Below are positions 17,022 through 24,792 of a DNA stretch of 64,000 bases, piece after piece. Numbering within the stretch: the stretch's first letter is position 1; each line of letters begins with the position of its first letter. The position numbers were made by a program, and so were the translations under genes. The notes under the pieces were generated by a model, which saw only the letters and a list, made by a program, of their open reading frames with translations, did not search any database and was not told where the DNA came from. This DNA is from an uncultured Clostridium sp. (GTDB lineage: Bacteria; Bacillota; Clostridia; Lachnospirales; Lachnospiraceae), in NCBI GenBank assembly GCA_900549235.1, contig URNT01000010.1:24435-88434 (forward strand). The letters run 5' to 3'.

Positions 17022-17761
17022 CAGCAGCAGCCAACCTGGTGGTAGGCGCACTTGTAGGTCTGACGGGAGTAGCGGGATTCCTGCTTCCCATTGTATATAC
17101 CGGCCCCCTGGGGCTTGGAGTGACAGAGGGGCTGGCGCTGAGCTTCGCGGCCTTTATCATCTCCGGTGTCCTTGGCTCCTGGAATTATAAAAAGGCAGGG
17201 AATTTGAATACGTCCTTTGGGCTCCGGCTCAGCGCAGGAAGCCTGGCAGGCGCCATCCTGGGTGTGAAGCTGAACCTGATCATACCGGAGGATATGGTAA
17301 AGATCCTTTTGTATGTGGTGGTGCTTTTATCCGGTATCTCCATCCTTCTAAGGAAGGATAAGCCGGCAGGAGAGGAAGGCGGGGCAAAGTCCTGGGTGAT
17401 CTCAGACCACCTGATCTGCACCCTGATCCTGGGCTTTTTAACAGGCGCTGTCTGCGCTCTTTCAGGAGCGGGAGGTCCGGTCCTTGTGATGCCTCTTTTA
17501 GTGGTTTTGGGGATTCCCATCCGTACAGCAGTAGGCGTGGCCCTTTTCAATTCTATTTTTATCGGTGTGCCGGCCTGTATCGGTTATCTGCTCCAGTGTT
17601 CTGTGACCAAGCTGGCTCCGGTTCTGGCTGTGGCCCTGATTTTTCATGGGGTGGGAGTTACCTTTGGCAGTAAAAATGCAGTCCGCATCAACCAGACTCT
17701 GCTTAAGAAGGGGATTGCGGTTTTTTCGATTCTGGTAGCAATATGGAAATTATTTTTATAA
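17006..17761 (+). CDS. TauE/SafE family anion exporter
   Basis: A 251-residue membrane protein with about eight helices and the two repeated half-domains typical of TauE/SafE (PF01925): GALVGLTGVAGFLLPIVY near the N-terminus and GAVCALSGAGGPVLVMPLLV in the second half. Family members move sulfite, sulfoacetate or other organic anions across the membrane. It overlaps the amidohydrolase gene and ends the operon, followed by a terminator. Coupling suggests it exports an acidic product of the amidohydrolase or imports its substrate (inference). Confidence 0.88.
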   Translation: MFWFVTAAANLVVGALVGLTGVAGFLLPIVYTGPLGLGVTEGLALSFAAFIISGVLGSWNYKKAGNLNTSFGLRLSAGSLAGAILGVKLNLIIPEDMVKILLYVVVLLSGISILLRKDKPAGEEGGAKSWVISDHLICTLILGFLTGAVCALSGAGGPVLVMPLLVVLGIPIRTAVGVALFNSIFIGVPACIGYLLQCSVTKLAPVLAVALIFHGVGVTFGSKNAVRINQTLLKKGIAVFSILVAIWKLFL

Positions 17762-17772
17762 GAAGAAATACC

Positions 17773-17818
17773 ATATGCCGGCCTGGGGACAGCCAAAGTC
17801 CCGGCCGGTATTTATTTT
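17773..17818 (+). terminator. Terminator of the DUF3100 operon
   Basis: An imperfect hairpin with arms ATGCCGGCC (17775-17783) and GGCCGGTAT (17803-17811), internal GGGAC/GTCCC pairing, and a following T-rich TTATTTTAT. Confidence 0.7.
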
Positions 17819-17831
17819 ATAAAAATTTCTC

Positions 17832-17859
17832 TTGAAAAATCTACGGAAACTGTTAAACT
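17832..17859 (+). promoter_or_regulatory. Promoter giving a possibly leaderless mRNA
   Basis: -35 TTGAAA (17832-17837), 16-base spacer, extended -10 TGT-TAAACT (17854-17859). The start codon follows only seven bases after the -10, about where transcription should begin. Confidence 0.5.
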
Positions 17860-17866
17860 TGATACC

Positions 17867-18811
17867 ATGGAATTACTATATGAAAATGCGCGGGAAGGAC
17901 TTCGGGTCCTGCGCTGTTATGGGTTAGACGGCGATCTGACTGTGCCGGAGCAGGTACAGGGGGAGCCGGTAACGGAGCTGGCCTCCTACGTCCTTTCACA
18001 GCAGGTAAGGGGCCGGGAACTGCCCCCTTCTGTTTACCAGGGGGAGCCGGAGCTGAAGGGAGACGGGATTTTCTCCCTGTCCCTTCCGAAAAGTGTGGCA
18101 AGGGTGGGAGCCTATGCATTTTATAACTGCTTCCGCCTTCGCAGCCTTTCCTTCTGGAGCACCACAGAGGACTGGGGGGCCGGGGTGTTTACCGGCTGTA
18201 CGGGGATCCGGAAGCTGAGGATCCGGGTGGCATCGGGGAGGAAGTCCTGCCTGAAGGAGGTTCTTTCCGAGCTGCGCCAAACCCTTGAGGTGGAGTATCT
18301 GGATCAGGAGGGAAGGCTTCTTGCCCGTCTGATGTTCCCGGAGTATTTTGAGGAATCGGTGGAAAACACCCCTGCCCGCATTATTATGCGGGAGATGCAT
18401 GGCTGCGGCCATATGTACCGGTACTGCTTTCAGGGAACAGCTTTTTCCTTTCAGGAATATGACCGGCTGTTTCCCTATGTGAAGGTTCAGGAAAAGCCGG
18501 AGTTTGTGACACGCCTGGCCCTGTACCGCCTGTACTGGCCCTGGGGCCTTGGCGGCGAAGTCAGGGACGCATATCTGGGCTATGTCAGGGAGCACATCAG
18601 AGAGGCAGCAGAGGGCCTTTTGGACCGGAGAGAGCAGGAACTTCTTTCCTGGCTGGCGGCCCTTCCTGATACCAGGACAGAGGACCTTGAGGCTATGCTG
18701 CAGACAGCTGCAGAGCGGGAGGACGCCCAGGCAGCCGCCTTTCTTATGGAAGAAAAGCGGCGTAAGGCCGGTACTGCGAGGGTGCAGAACAAGCGCACCT
18801 TTGAACTATGA
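17867..18811 (+). CDS. Hypothetical protein with BspA-like leucine-rich segment
   Basis: A 314-residue soluble protein without signal peptide. Residues ~10-120 resemble the leucine-rich repeats of BspA-type (LRR_5) proteins (SLPKSVARVGAYAFYNCFRL, GVFTGCTGIRKLRI), and the C-terminal ~150 residues are helical and charged. BspA repeats are usually on surface proteins; an apparently cytoplasmic version is less usual. No Shine-Dalgarno sequence precedes the ATG, and the promoter is so close that the mRNA may be leaderless. Function unknown; such repeats generally bind proteins. Confidence 0.7.
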   Translation: MELLYENAREGLRVLRCYGLDGDLTVPEQVQGEPVTELASYVLSQQVRGRELPPSVYQGEPELKGDGIFSLSLPKSVARVGAYAFYNCFRLRSLSFWSTTEDWGAGVFTGCTGIRKLRIRVASGRKSCLKEVLSELRQTLEVEYLDQEGRLLARLMFPEYFEESVENTPARIIMREMHGCGHMYRYCFQGTAFSFQEYDRLFPYVKVQEKPEFVTRLALYRLYWPWGLGGEVRDAYLGYVREHIREAAEGLLDRREQELLSWLAALPDTRTEDLEAMLQTAAEREDAQAAAFLMEEKRRKAGTARVQNKRTFEL

Positions 18812-18840
18812 AATATTAACTACAAAGGAGGATGTTATAC

Positions 18841-20235
18841 ATGGCAAAGAAAAGCAAAGGACAGGAGCTTCAGGAGCAGCTTGCCTGGAAGTTCCCTCAT
18901 ATAGGAAAGGAAGCGCCTCAGCAGGTGGAAAAGGCAGCCCGCTACTGTGAGGGCTATAAGGAGTTTCTGGACAAGGGAAAGACAGAGAGAGAGTGCGTAA
19001 AGGAAGCTGTAAAGATGTTAAAGAAGGCAGGCTACAAGCCCTTTGACCGCACCGCTTCCTATGCTCCTGGAGATAAGGTATACTATGTAAACCGCGGAAA
19101 ATCTATTATTGCAACAACCTTCGGCAAAAAAACGGTGGCAGAGGGTCTTCGTATCAATGGCGCCCACATCGACTCCCCAAGGCTGGATCTGAAGCCAAAT
19201 CCAGTGTATGAGAAGGATGAGATCGCATTTTTCAAGACCCATTATTACGGCGGCATCCGCAAGTACCAGTGGGGAACCATTCCTCTGGCCATGCATGGTG
19301 TTGTGGTAAAGAAGGACGGAGAGATCGTGGAGATTTCCCTGGGTGAGAAGGAAGACGAGCCTGTATTTTGTATCACCGATCTTCTTCCCCACCTGGCTGC
19401 CAAGCAGAACGACCGCCCCTTACGGGACGGCTTAAAGGGAGAGGAGTTAAATATCGTTATCGGCTCTGTTCCTTTCCAGGATGATGAGGTAAAGGAGCCA
19501 GTGAAGCTCCTGGCTCTTTCCCTGCTCCATGACCGGTACGGCATTACCGAGAAGGATTTCTGCCGGGCTGAGATCGAGATGGTGCCTGCTGTAAAGGCAA
19601 GAGACGTAGGACTGGACAGAAGCCTCATCGGCGCTTACGGCCAGGACGACAGAGTGTGCGCGTATACGGCACTTACAGCTGAGATCGAGACAAAAAAGCC
19701 AACCTATACCACAGTGACCATTCTTACCGATAAGGAGGAGATCGGCTCTGAGGGAAATACGGGCCTTAACTCAGACTATGTTCTTCACTATATTGAGGAG
19801 CTGGCCGAGCTTCAGGGTGTACCGGTGCGGGATGTATTAAAGGCTTCCCTGTGCCTGTCCTCTGATGTAAACGCAGCTTATGATCCAACCTTTACCGACG
19901 TATTTGAGAGCCGAAACGCGAGCTATCTTAACAAGGGCTGTGTTCTTACCAAGTATACCGGCGCGAGAGGCAAGTCCGCTTCCAATGATGCCAGCGCTGA
20001 GACCATGGCAAAGGTGATCGCCATGATGGATGAGGAAGGCGTATACTGGCAGACTGGCGAGCTGGGAGCCGTTGACGCAGGCGGCGGCGGCACCATCGCC
20101 AAGTATGTGGCTCATATGGATGTGGACACTGTGGATCTGGGTGTGCCTCTTCTTTCCATGCACGCGCCCTTTGAACTGTCTTCCAAGCTGGATGTATACA
20201 ATACTTACAAGGCATTTAAAGCATTTTATAAGTAA
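18841..20235 (+). CDS. M18 family aminopeptidase
   Basis: A 464-residue zinc aminopeptidase of family M18. Metal ligands are recognisable: H109 in NGAHIDSPRLD, the acidic pair in TDKEEIGSEGN, and a C-terminal His in SMHAPFELSSKLD. The start MAKKSKG (18841) is nine bases from AAAGGAGG; the upstream in-frame ATG touches the ribosome site. Family enzymes are cytoplasmic, form large dodecamers and remove N-terminal acidic or neutral residues during peptide turnover. The length matches the usual 460-470 residues. It is transcribed apart from the next gene, which has its own promoter. Confidence 0.92.
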   Translation: MAKKSKGQELQEQLAWKFPHIGKEAPQQVEKAARYCEGYKEFLDKGKTERECVKEAVKMLKKAGYKPFDRTASYAPGDKVYYVNRGKSIIATTFGKKTVAEGLRINGAHIDSPRLDLKPNPVYEKDEIAFFKTHYYGGIRKYQWGTIPLAMHGVVVKKDGEIVEISLGEKEDEPVFCITDLLPHLAAKQNDRPLRDGLKGEELNIVIGSVPFQDDEVKEPVKLLALSLLHDRYGITEKDFCRAEIEMVPAVKARDVGLDRSLIGAYGQDDRVCAYTALTAEIETKKPTYTTVTILTDKEEIGSEGNTGLNSDYVLHYIEELAELQGVPVRDVLKASLCLSSDVNAAYDPTFTDVFESRNASYLNKGCVLTKYTGARGKSASNDASAETMAKVIAMMDEEGVYWQTGELGAVDAGGGGTIAKYVAHMDVDTVDLGVPLLSMHAPFELSSKLDVYNTYKAFKAFYK

Positions 20236-20272
20236 GAATTTACTGGAAACACTTTTTTTTAAGTCTCCAATA

Positions 20273-20322
20273 TGGTATAACTATGTACAACACACGCCCC
20301 GGAGCCGGCTTCGGGGCGTGTG
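20273..20322 (+). promoter_or_regulatory. Extended -10 promoter and 5'-end hairpin of the FKBP lipoprotein gene
   Basis: TGG-TATAAC (20273-20281) is an extended -10 without a clear -35. An 11-base perfect stem CACACGCCCCG (20291-20301) / CGGGGCGTGTG (20312-20322) would begin within a few bases of the transcript 5' end. It lacks a T run, so an mRNA-stabilising 5' hairpin is more likely than a terminator. Confidence 0.5.
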
Positions 20323-20351
20323 AAATCAGTAAAAGAAAAGGGAAATCAATT

Positions 20352-21413
20352 ATGAAAAAAATCGCAATGATCTGTGTAAGCGCCCTGACGGCAGCTGCTC
20401 TTATAACCGGATGTTCCGGCGGCGACGCAAGCCAGGGAACTGTAACTCTGGGCCAGTACAAGGGACTTACTGTAAATGTACCCGCCCCTGAGGTAACAGA
20501 CGAGGAGGTGGAGACAAGGATCCAGACCATCTTAAGCCAGAATCCGGTAGAGACAGAGGTAGACCGGGCGGCCCAGGAAGGGGATATTGTAAATATCGAC
20601 TTTAAGGGAACTCAGGACGGCGTGGAGTTTGAAGGCGGAAGCGGTGAGAACCAGGATCTGACCCTTGGAAGCGGCAAGATGATCGATGGGTTTGAGGACG
20701 GCATCATCGGTATGAAGAAGGGAGAGACAAAGGATCTGGACCTGACTTTCCCGGAGGATTATGACGTAGAGGCTCTGGCAGGACAGGCTGTTGTATTTGA
20801 GGTTACCGTCAACTCCGTTAAGGAGCAGTCCGACGCAGAGCTGAATGACGAATTTGTACAGAGAGTATCTGAGTATACCACTGTTGCCGAGTATCGGGAC
20901 AGTATCAGGGCAGAGCTTCTTGCAAACAAGCAGAAGAATGCGGATCTGACCATCCAGCAGGATGTGGTACAGCAGGTGATCGACGGCTCTGAGTTCAAGT
21001 TTTCCAGAAATGGCCTTTCAAAGAGCTACAACACCAGAATTGACCAGTACAAGGCCCAGGCTAAGATGTACAATATGAGCCTGTCCCAGTTCGCCCAGGC
21101 ACAGGGGATGGACGAGCCTTCCTTTAAGGAAATGGTTTATGCCCAGGTAAAAGAGGACGCGAAGACCCAGCTGGTGCTGGATGCCGTTGCAGCCCAGGAG
21201 GGTATCACCCTTGAGGACGGTGATATGGACAGCTTTGCGGCTATTAACGGACAGACCGCTGAGGATGTGGTAAATATCTACGGCCAGGAGATGGCAGACG
21301 AGATGGCTCTTAACTACAAGGTAATGAAATTTTTAGCAGATAATGCAGTCAATGCAGCAGAGGACGGCGCAGCTGCAGCCACAGCGAGTGAGGCAGAGCC
21401 GGCTGCGGAATAA
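20352..21413 (+). CDS. Trigger-factor-like FKBP peptidyl-prolyl isomerase lipoprotein
   Basis: A 353-residue lipoprotein: MKKIAMICV signal, lipobox ITGC, then a region starting KGLTVNVPAPEVTDEEVETR like the end of trigger factor's N-terminal domain, an FKBP isomerase domain (EGDIVNIDFKGTQDGVEFEG to TFPEDYDVEALAGQAVVFEV) and a C-terminal helical chaperone arm as in trigger factor and SurA. It therefore combines trigger-factor architecture with export and membrane anchoring; it probably folds secreted or surface proteins outside the cell. The start (20352) is chosen because it begins the signal peptide. The C-terminus is Ala/Glu-rich and low in complexity. Confidence 0.88.
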   Translation: MKKIAMICVSALTAAALITGCSGGDASQGTVTLGQYKGLTVNVPAPEVTDEEVETRIQTILSQNPVETEVDRAAQEGDIVNIDFKGTQDGVEFEGGSGENQDLTLGSGKMIDGFEDGIIGMKKGETKDLDLTFPEDYDVEALAGQAVVFEVTVNSVKEQSDAELNDEFVQRVSEYTTVAEYRDSIRAELLANKQKNADLTIQQDVVQQVIDGSEFKFSRNGLSKSYNTRIDQYKAQAKMYNMSLSQFAQAQGMDEPSFKEMVYAQVKEDAKTQLVLDAVAAQEGITLEDGDMDSFAAINGQTAEDVVNIYGQEMADEMALNYKVMKFLADNAVNAAEDGAAAATASEAEPAAE

Positions 21414-21453
21414 GATAGAAAACCAGTGAGGGGAAGAAAAGGAGGATGTATAC

Positions 21454-22038
21454 ATGCAGATGCTAAAAGACAGGATCCGAAAGGATGGGAAGATCAAATC
21501 CGGCAACGTATTAAAGGTAGACAGCTTTTTGAACCACCAGATGGACATCCGGTTATTCGCTGAGATCGGAAAGGAGTTTAAGCGCCGGTTTGCCGATGCG
21601 GAGGTAAATAAAATACTGACCATTGAGGCCTCAGGGATCGGGATTGCATGTATCGTAGCCCAGTATTTTGACGTGCCGGTTGTATTCGCAAAGAAAACAC
21701 AGACCAAGAATATTGCAGGGGAGGTTTACACCACCAAGGTGGAATCCTTTACTCACGGCCGCGTGTATGATATTATCGTATCAAAAGAATTTTTAGGCCC
21801 TGGGGACAAGGTGCTGCTGATCGATGACTTCCTGGCAAACGGAAAGGCCCTGGAGGGTCTGGCTGCCCTTGTAAGAGATTCCGGCGCCGAGCTTGTGGGA
21901 GCCGGTATCGTCATCGAGAAGGGCTTCCAGGTAGGCGGGGACCTGCTCCGCTCTGAGGGCATCCGCCTGGAGTCACTGGCCATCGTAGAGAGTATGGATG
22001 AGGAGACACATACCATTGTGTTCAGGGATGATGAATAA
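21454..22038 (+). CDS. xpt: Xanthine phosphoribosyltransferase
   Basis: A 194-residue purine salvage enzyme converting xanthine and PRPP into XMP. The PRPP-binding loop VLLIDDFLANGKALEG is clear, and the start MLKDRIRKDGKIKSGNVLKV and the length agree with Xpt of Bacillota. AAAGGAGG lies eight bases before the ATG. No purine riboswitch is visible in the 40 bases upstream, so it is probably co-transcribed with the upstream lipoprotein gene. The next gene starts inside its last codons. Confidence 0.93.
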   Translation: MQMLKDRIRKDGKIKSGNVLKVDSFLNHQMDIRLFAEIGKEFKRRFADAEVNKILTIEASGIGIACIVAQYFDVPVVFAKKTQTKNIAGEVYTTKVESFTHGRVYDIIVSKEFLGPGDKVLLIDDFLANGKALEGLAALVRDSGAELVGAGIVIEKGFQVGGDLLRSEGIRLESLAIVESMDEETHTIVFRDDE

Positions 22039-22828
22039 TAACAGAACAAAAGCATTATTTTTCGATATTGACGGCACCCTTCTTTCTGAAAAGACAAGAG
22101 AGGTGCCGGAAAGTGCAAAGGAAGCGCTCAAAAAGGCAAGAGAGCAGGGGCATCTTGTATTTATTAATACGGGACGTGTCCGCTGCCACCTCCAGGCCAT
22201 TGAGTCCCAGGTTGAGGTGGACGGCTTTCTCTGCGGCTGCGGCACAAGGGTGATCGCTGAGGGCAGGGTGCTCTACAGCCACCAGATCACTCCCGAGCGC
22301 TGCGCCCAGGTGAAAAAGGACATCGACGAGTGCGGCCTGGACGGGGTGCTTGAGGGGACAGAGGGCTGCTACTGCCACAGAACTCCCTCCAGGATTCCGG
22401 CGGTAGAGGAGCTGAAGGCCGCAGTAAGAGAGTCCGGCTGTCCCATGCCCTGCGACTGGGAAGATGAGGGCTACTGCTTTGATAAGTTCTACCTGGGTTC
22501 CGACAGAGAAAGCCGCTGTCTGGAATTGTTTGGGCGGCTGAAGGATTTTGAGATCATCAACCGGGGAGACGGTTTTTATGAATGTGTTCCCAGAGGACAT
22601 TCAAAGGCTTCTGCTATTGATCTGGTGTTAAAGCACTACGGCATATCTCTGGATGATGCCTATGTATTTGGAGACAGTGCCAATGATCTTTCCATGTTCC
22701 GCTACGCAAGGAACTGTGTGGCCATGGGGCATCACAGCCCGGAGCTGGATTCTTACGCTTCCTTTGTGACGAGGGAAGTAGAGGATGATGGGATCGCCTA
22801 CGCCATGAGAGAGCTGGGGATCATCTGA
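22028..22828 (+). CDS. Cof-type HAD phosphatase
   Basis: A ~266-residue haloacid-dehalogenase-fold hydrolase of the Cof subfamily (type IIB cap). Motif I FFDIDGTLL has the nucleophile and general acid Asp residues; motif IV is YVFGDSANDLSMF, preceded by the substrate-recognition GHSKASAIDLVL. It overlaps xpt by 11 bases, and two adjacent ATGs (22028, 22031) are possible starts. Cof enzymes dephosphorylate sugar phosphates or nucleotides such as FMN and PLP; the coupling to xpt could suggest a nucleotide, but the substrate is undetermined. Confidence 0.9.
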   Translation: MMNNNRTKALFFDIDGTLLSEKTREVPESAKEALKKAREQGHLVFINTGRVRCHLQAIESQVEVDGFLCGCGTRVIAEGRVLYSHQITPERCAQVKKDIDECGLDGVLEGTEGCYCHRTPSRIPAVEELKAAVRESGCPMPCDWEDEGYCFDKFYLGSDRESRCLELFGRLKDFEIINRGDGFYECVPRGHSKASAIDLVLKHYGISLDDAYVFGDSANDLSMFRYARNCVAMGHHSPELDSYASFVTREVEDDGIAYAMRELGII

Positions 22829-22862
22829 TGACCTCTTATGCTGACAGAAAGAAACAGATTGC

Positions 22863-24401
22863 ATGAAGAAAAAGACATGGATATTGAGTGCCCTGATGTA
22901 TGCTGCTGTATTACTGGTGTGCGTCGGGGTACTCCACGTTTTGAAGGTAATGACAGATAACCAGGTGGAGACAAGGCCTGTGTATGATGAGACAACAGAA
23001 GATGCCGGGAGAGAGACGGAGCCTTTGGAAGATGAGGAGACAGAACCTGCCACTCCTTCCCAGGCAGAGCCGGAGACTGAGACTGAGGTGCACCGGGAGA
23101 CCGGCTATCATGGCTGGGGGGTAAACCTGCCTCAGATCTGGACCCCGGAGCCGGAGGAGCCTTATGTGCCTCCAAAGGTGGTTCTGGCTACGGATCTTCA
23201 TTATCAGAGCCGGGAAGCGGGAGACGGCGGAGAAGCCTTCCAGTTCTTTGTAGAGCGTGGGGATGGAAAGGTGGTAGAATACCTGCCGGAGCTTTTAGAA
23301 GCATTTATAGACGAGGTCATAGAGCTTCAGCCTTCGGCCCTGGTGCTCAGCGGCGACATCACCATGAATGGGGAGCGGATGAACCATGAGGAGCTGTCCT
23401 GTAAGCTGGCCCGGGTGGAGGAGGCAGGGATCCCGGTTCTGGTGATCCCCGGAAACCATGACATCAACAATACCAATGCGGCAGTGTATTATGGAAGTGA
23501 AAAGGCGGAGGCTCCCTCCATAGACGGAGAGGATTTTTATGAGATCTACCATGCCTATGGTTATGACGATGCCTTGAGCCGGGATGAGGCGTCTTTGAGC
23601 TATGTGTATAAGCTGGATGAAAAAAACTGGCTTCTGATGCTGGATTCCTGCCAGTATGATCCTAAAAACCTGGTAGAGGGCAGGATAAAGGAGGAAACCC
23701 TGGCCTGGATGGAGGAGGAGCTTCAAAAGGCGCAGGAGCAGGGAATCTTCGTCCTTCCCATCGCCCACCACAATCTTCTGGCCCAGAGCCGGATGTACAC
23801 GACCCAGTGTGCCATGGAAAATAACGGGCAGGTCATCGACCTGCTGCAGAAATACCGCCTTCCCCTGTTTTTCAGCGGCCACCTTCATGTCCAGAGGATC
23901 CGCAAGCACAAAAGCGAGCCGGGGGTGCCGGATGAGGCCTACGGGATCCAGGAGATCATCACCGATGCCCTCAGCATCCCGCCCTGCCAGTACGGCCTGA
24001 TCACCTGGGAGGAGGATGGCAGCATCACCTACGCCACCCAGGCAGTAGACGTACCCGCCTGGGCCCGGAAAACCGGCAGTACCGATCCAAACCTTCTGGA
24101 CTTTGAAGCCTGGTCCTCAGAATACATCCAGGAGCTGATTATCGACCAGATCCGGGGTATTGTAAAGAACCTGGGAAATGATGTAGAGCGTTCCATGGCT
24201 GCCGTTTACGCGGGAGTATACATTGACTATTACGCCGGGCGCCAGATCGATGCAAAAGGGGTCAGAAACTCAAAAGGCTACCGGTGGTGGCAGAGAAATA
24301 TGCCCGACAGCTACCTGCTCAGAGAGTTAGATTCTATGATCCAGGATTCGGACCGGGATAATAATTATTTTCTGCTGCCGGAGAAGGAGTATACAGAATA
24401 A
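22863..24401 (+). CDS. Membrane-anchored calcineurin-like metallophosphoesterase
   Basis: A 512-residue protein with an uncleaved-looking N-terminal helix (~6-27), a Glu/Thr/Pro-rich acidic linker of ~70 residues, then a metallophosphoesterase domain: VLATDLHYQS (metal Asp and His), VLSGDITMNGE, VIPGNHDINN, and FSGHLHVQRI. These are the four classic motifs of the binuclear metal site. The C-terminal ~130 residues are helical and unassigned. The active site is presumably outside the membrane; possible substrates include nucleotides, phospholipid head groups or teichoic acid phosphodiesters. The gene starts 34 bases after the HAD gene and may share its transcript. Confidence 0.88.
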   Translation: MKKKTWILSALMYAAVLLVCVGVLHVLKVMTDNQVETRPVYDETTEDAGRETEPLEDEETEPATPSQAEPETETEVHRETGYHGWGVNLPQIWTPEPEEPYVPPKVVLATDLHYQSREAGDGGEAFQFFVERGDGKVVEYLPELLEAFIDEVIELQPSALVLSGDITMNGERMNHEELSCKLARVEEAGIPVLVIPGNHDINNTNAAVYYGSEKAEAPSIDGEDFYEIYHAYGYDDALSRDEASLSYVYKLDEKNWLLMLDSCQYDPKNLVEGRIKEETLAWMEEELQKAQEQGIFVLPIAHHNLLAQSRMYTTQCAMENNGQVIDLLQKYRLPLFFSGHLHVQRIRKHKSEPGVPDEAYGIQEIITDALSIPPCQYGLITWEEDGSITYATQAVDVPAWARKTGSTDPNLLDFEAWSSEYIQELIIDQIRGIVKNLGNDVERSMAAVYAGVYIDYYAGRQIDAKGVRNSKGYRWWQRNMPDSYLLRELDSMIQDSDRDNNYFLLPEKEYTE

Positions 24402-24485
24402 GTTGTGTATTTTATGATTGGAAAACGGATGTTCACATGATAAAATGATGAATGGAAAGTACCCATGACAGGAGTGGCATGCATA

Positions 24486-24521
24486 AATAAAAATGCCCAT
24501 CCTGTCTGCAGCAGGGTGGGC
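24486..24521 (-). terminator. Terminator of small-RNA copy B
   Basis: On the minus strand the arms GCCCACCCTG and CAGGATGGGC enclose a seven-base loop and are followed by ATTTTTATTT. Confidence 0.8.
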
Positions 24522-24592
24522 GGCGCTTACTGAGGGGCTGAAAAAACCTAGAGGCATCCACTTTTGGAGTGGGTGCTTTCTTTATACCTTAT
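24486..24592 (-). ncRNA. Putative small RNA, copy B
   Basis: Homologue of the RNA at 10435-10533, on the opposite strand. Minus-strand order: 5' hairpin with the same CCACU-CCAAA-AGUGG core (24554-24576), a divergent middle containing a U-run (GGUUUUUUCAGCCCC) instead of the GTGTCC hairpin, and a terminator GCCCACCCTG...CAGGATGGGC with a following T-rich tail (24486-24521). Predicted length is ~105 nt. Conservation of ends with a changed centre suggests a regulatory RNA family with member-specific targets. Family not recognised. Confidence 0.7.
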
Positions 24593-24598
24593 ATATTC

Positions 24599-24627
24599 AT
24601 TATAGTCAACTCAATTCTAAAATGCAA
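24599..24627 (-). promoter_or_regulatory. Promoter of small-RNA copy B
   Basis: Minus-strand -35 TTGCAT (24622-24627), 17-base spacer, perfect -10 TATAAT (24599-24604). The spacer includes TTGAC just before the -10, as in copy A. Confidence 0.8.
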
Positions 24628-24722
24628 GCATTTCTTTTCCCACCGTCGCCCAGGCCGAATAAAATCCATTAAAATGGTCAAAGCTTCATAAGACTGTTCA
24701 TAAAGTTTTCACATTTTCCCTG

Positions 24723-24751
24723 TTGACATATAAAATCAAATTGATTATACT
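24723..24751 (+). promoter_or_regulatory. marR promoter with embedded operator
   Basis: -35 TTGACA (24723-24728), 17-base spacer and -10 TATACT (24746-24751). The spacer holds the palindrome AATCAA-A-TTGATT (24734-24746) reaching into the -10, where a bound MarR dimer would exclude RNA polymerase. Confidence 0.75.
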
Positions 24752-24792
24752 TCTAGTTATTGTTAGGGAACGAACTAATAGGAGGTATGTAC

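Larger units (their letters stand above)
24402..24792. other. Intergenic region with small-RNA copy B and marR promoter
   Basis: These 391 bases contain the minus-strand small-RNA gene (24486-24627) and the marR promoter/operator (24723-24751). No coding sequence is supported in the remainder. Confidence 0.7.

Noticed and set aside
20288..20325. Strong hairpin as terminator of the M18 peptidase gene
   Set aside because: No T run follows it, and an extended -10 precedes it directly, so a 5' leader hairpin fits better.
21414..21453. Purine riboswitch upstream of xpt
   Set aside because: Only 40 bases separate the genes and no purine-aptamer consensus is visible.
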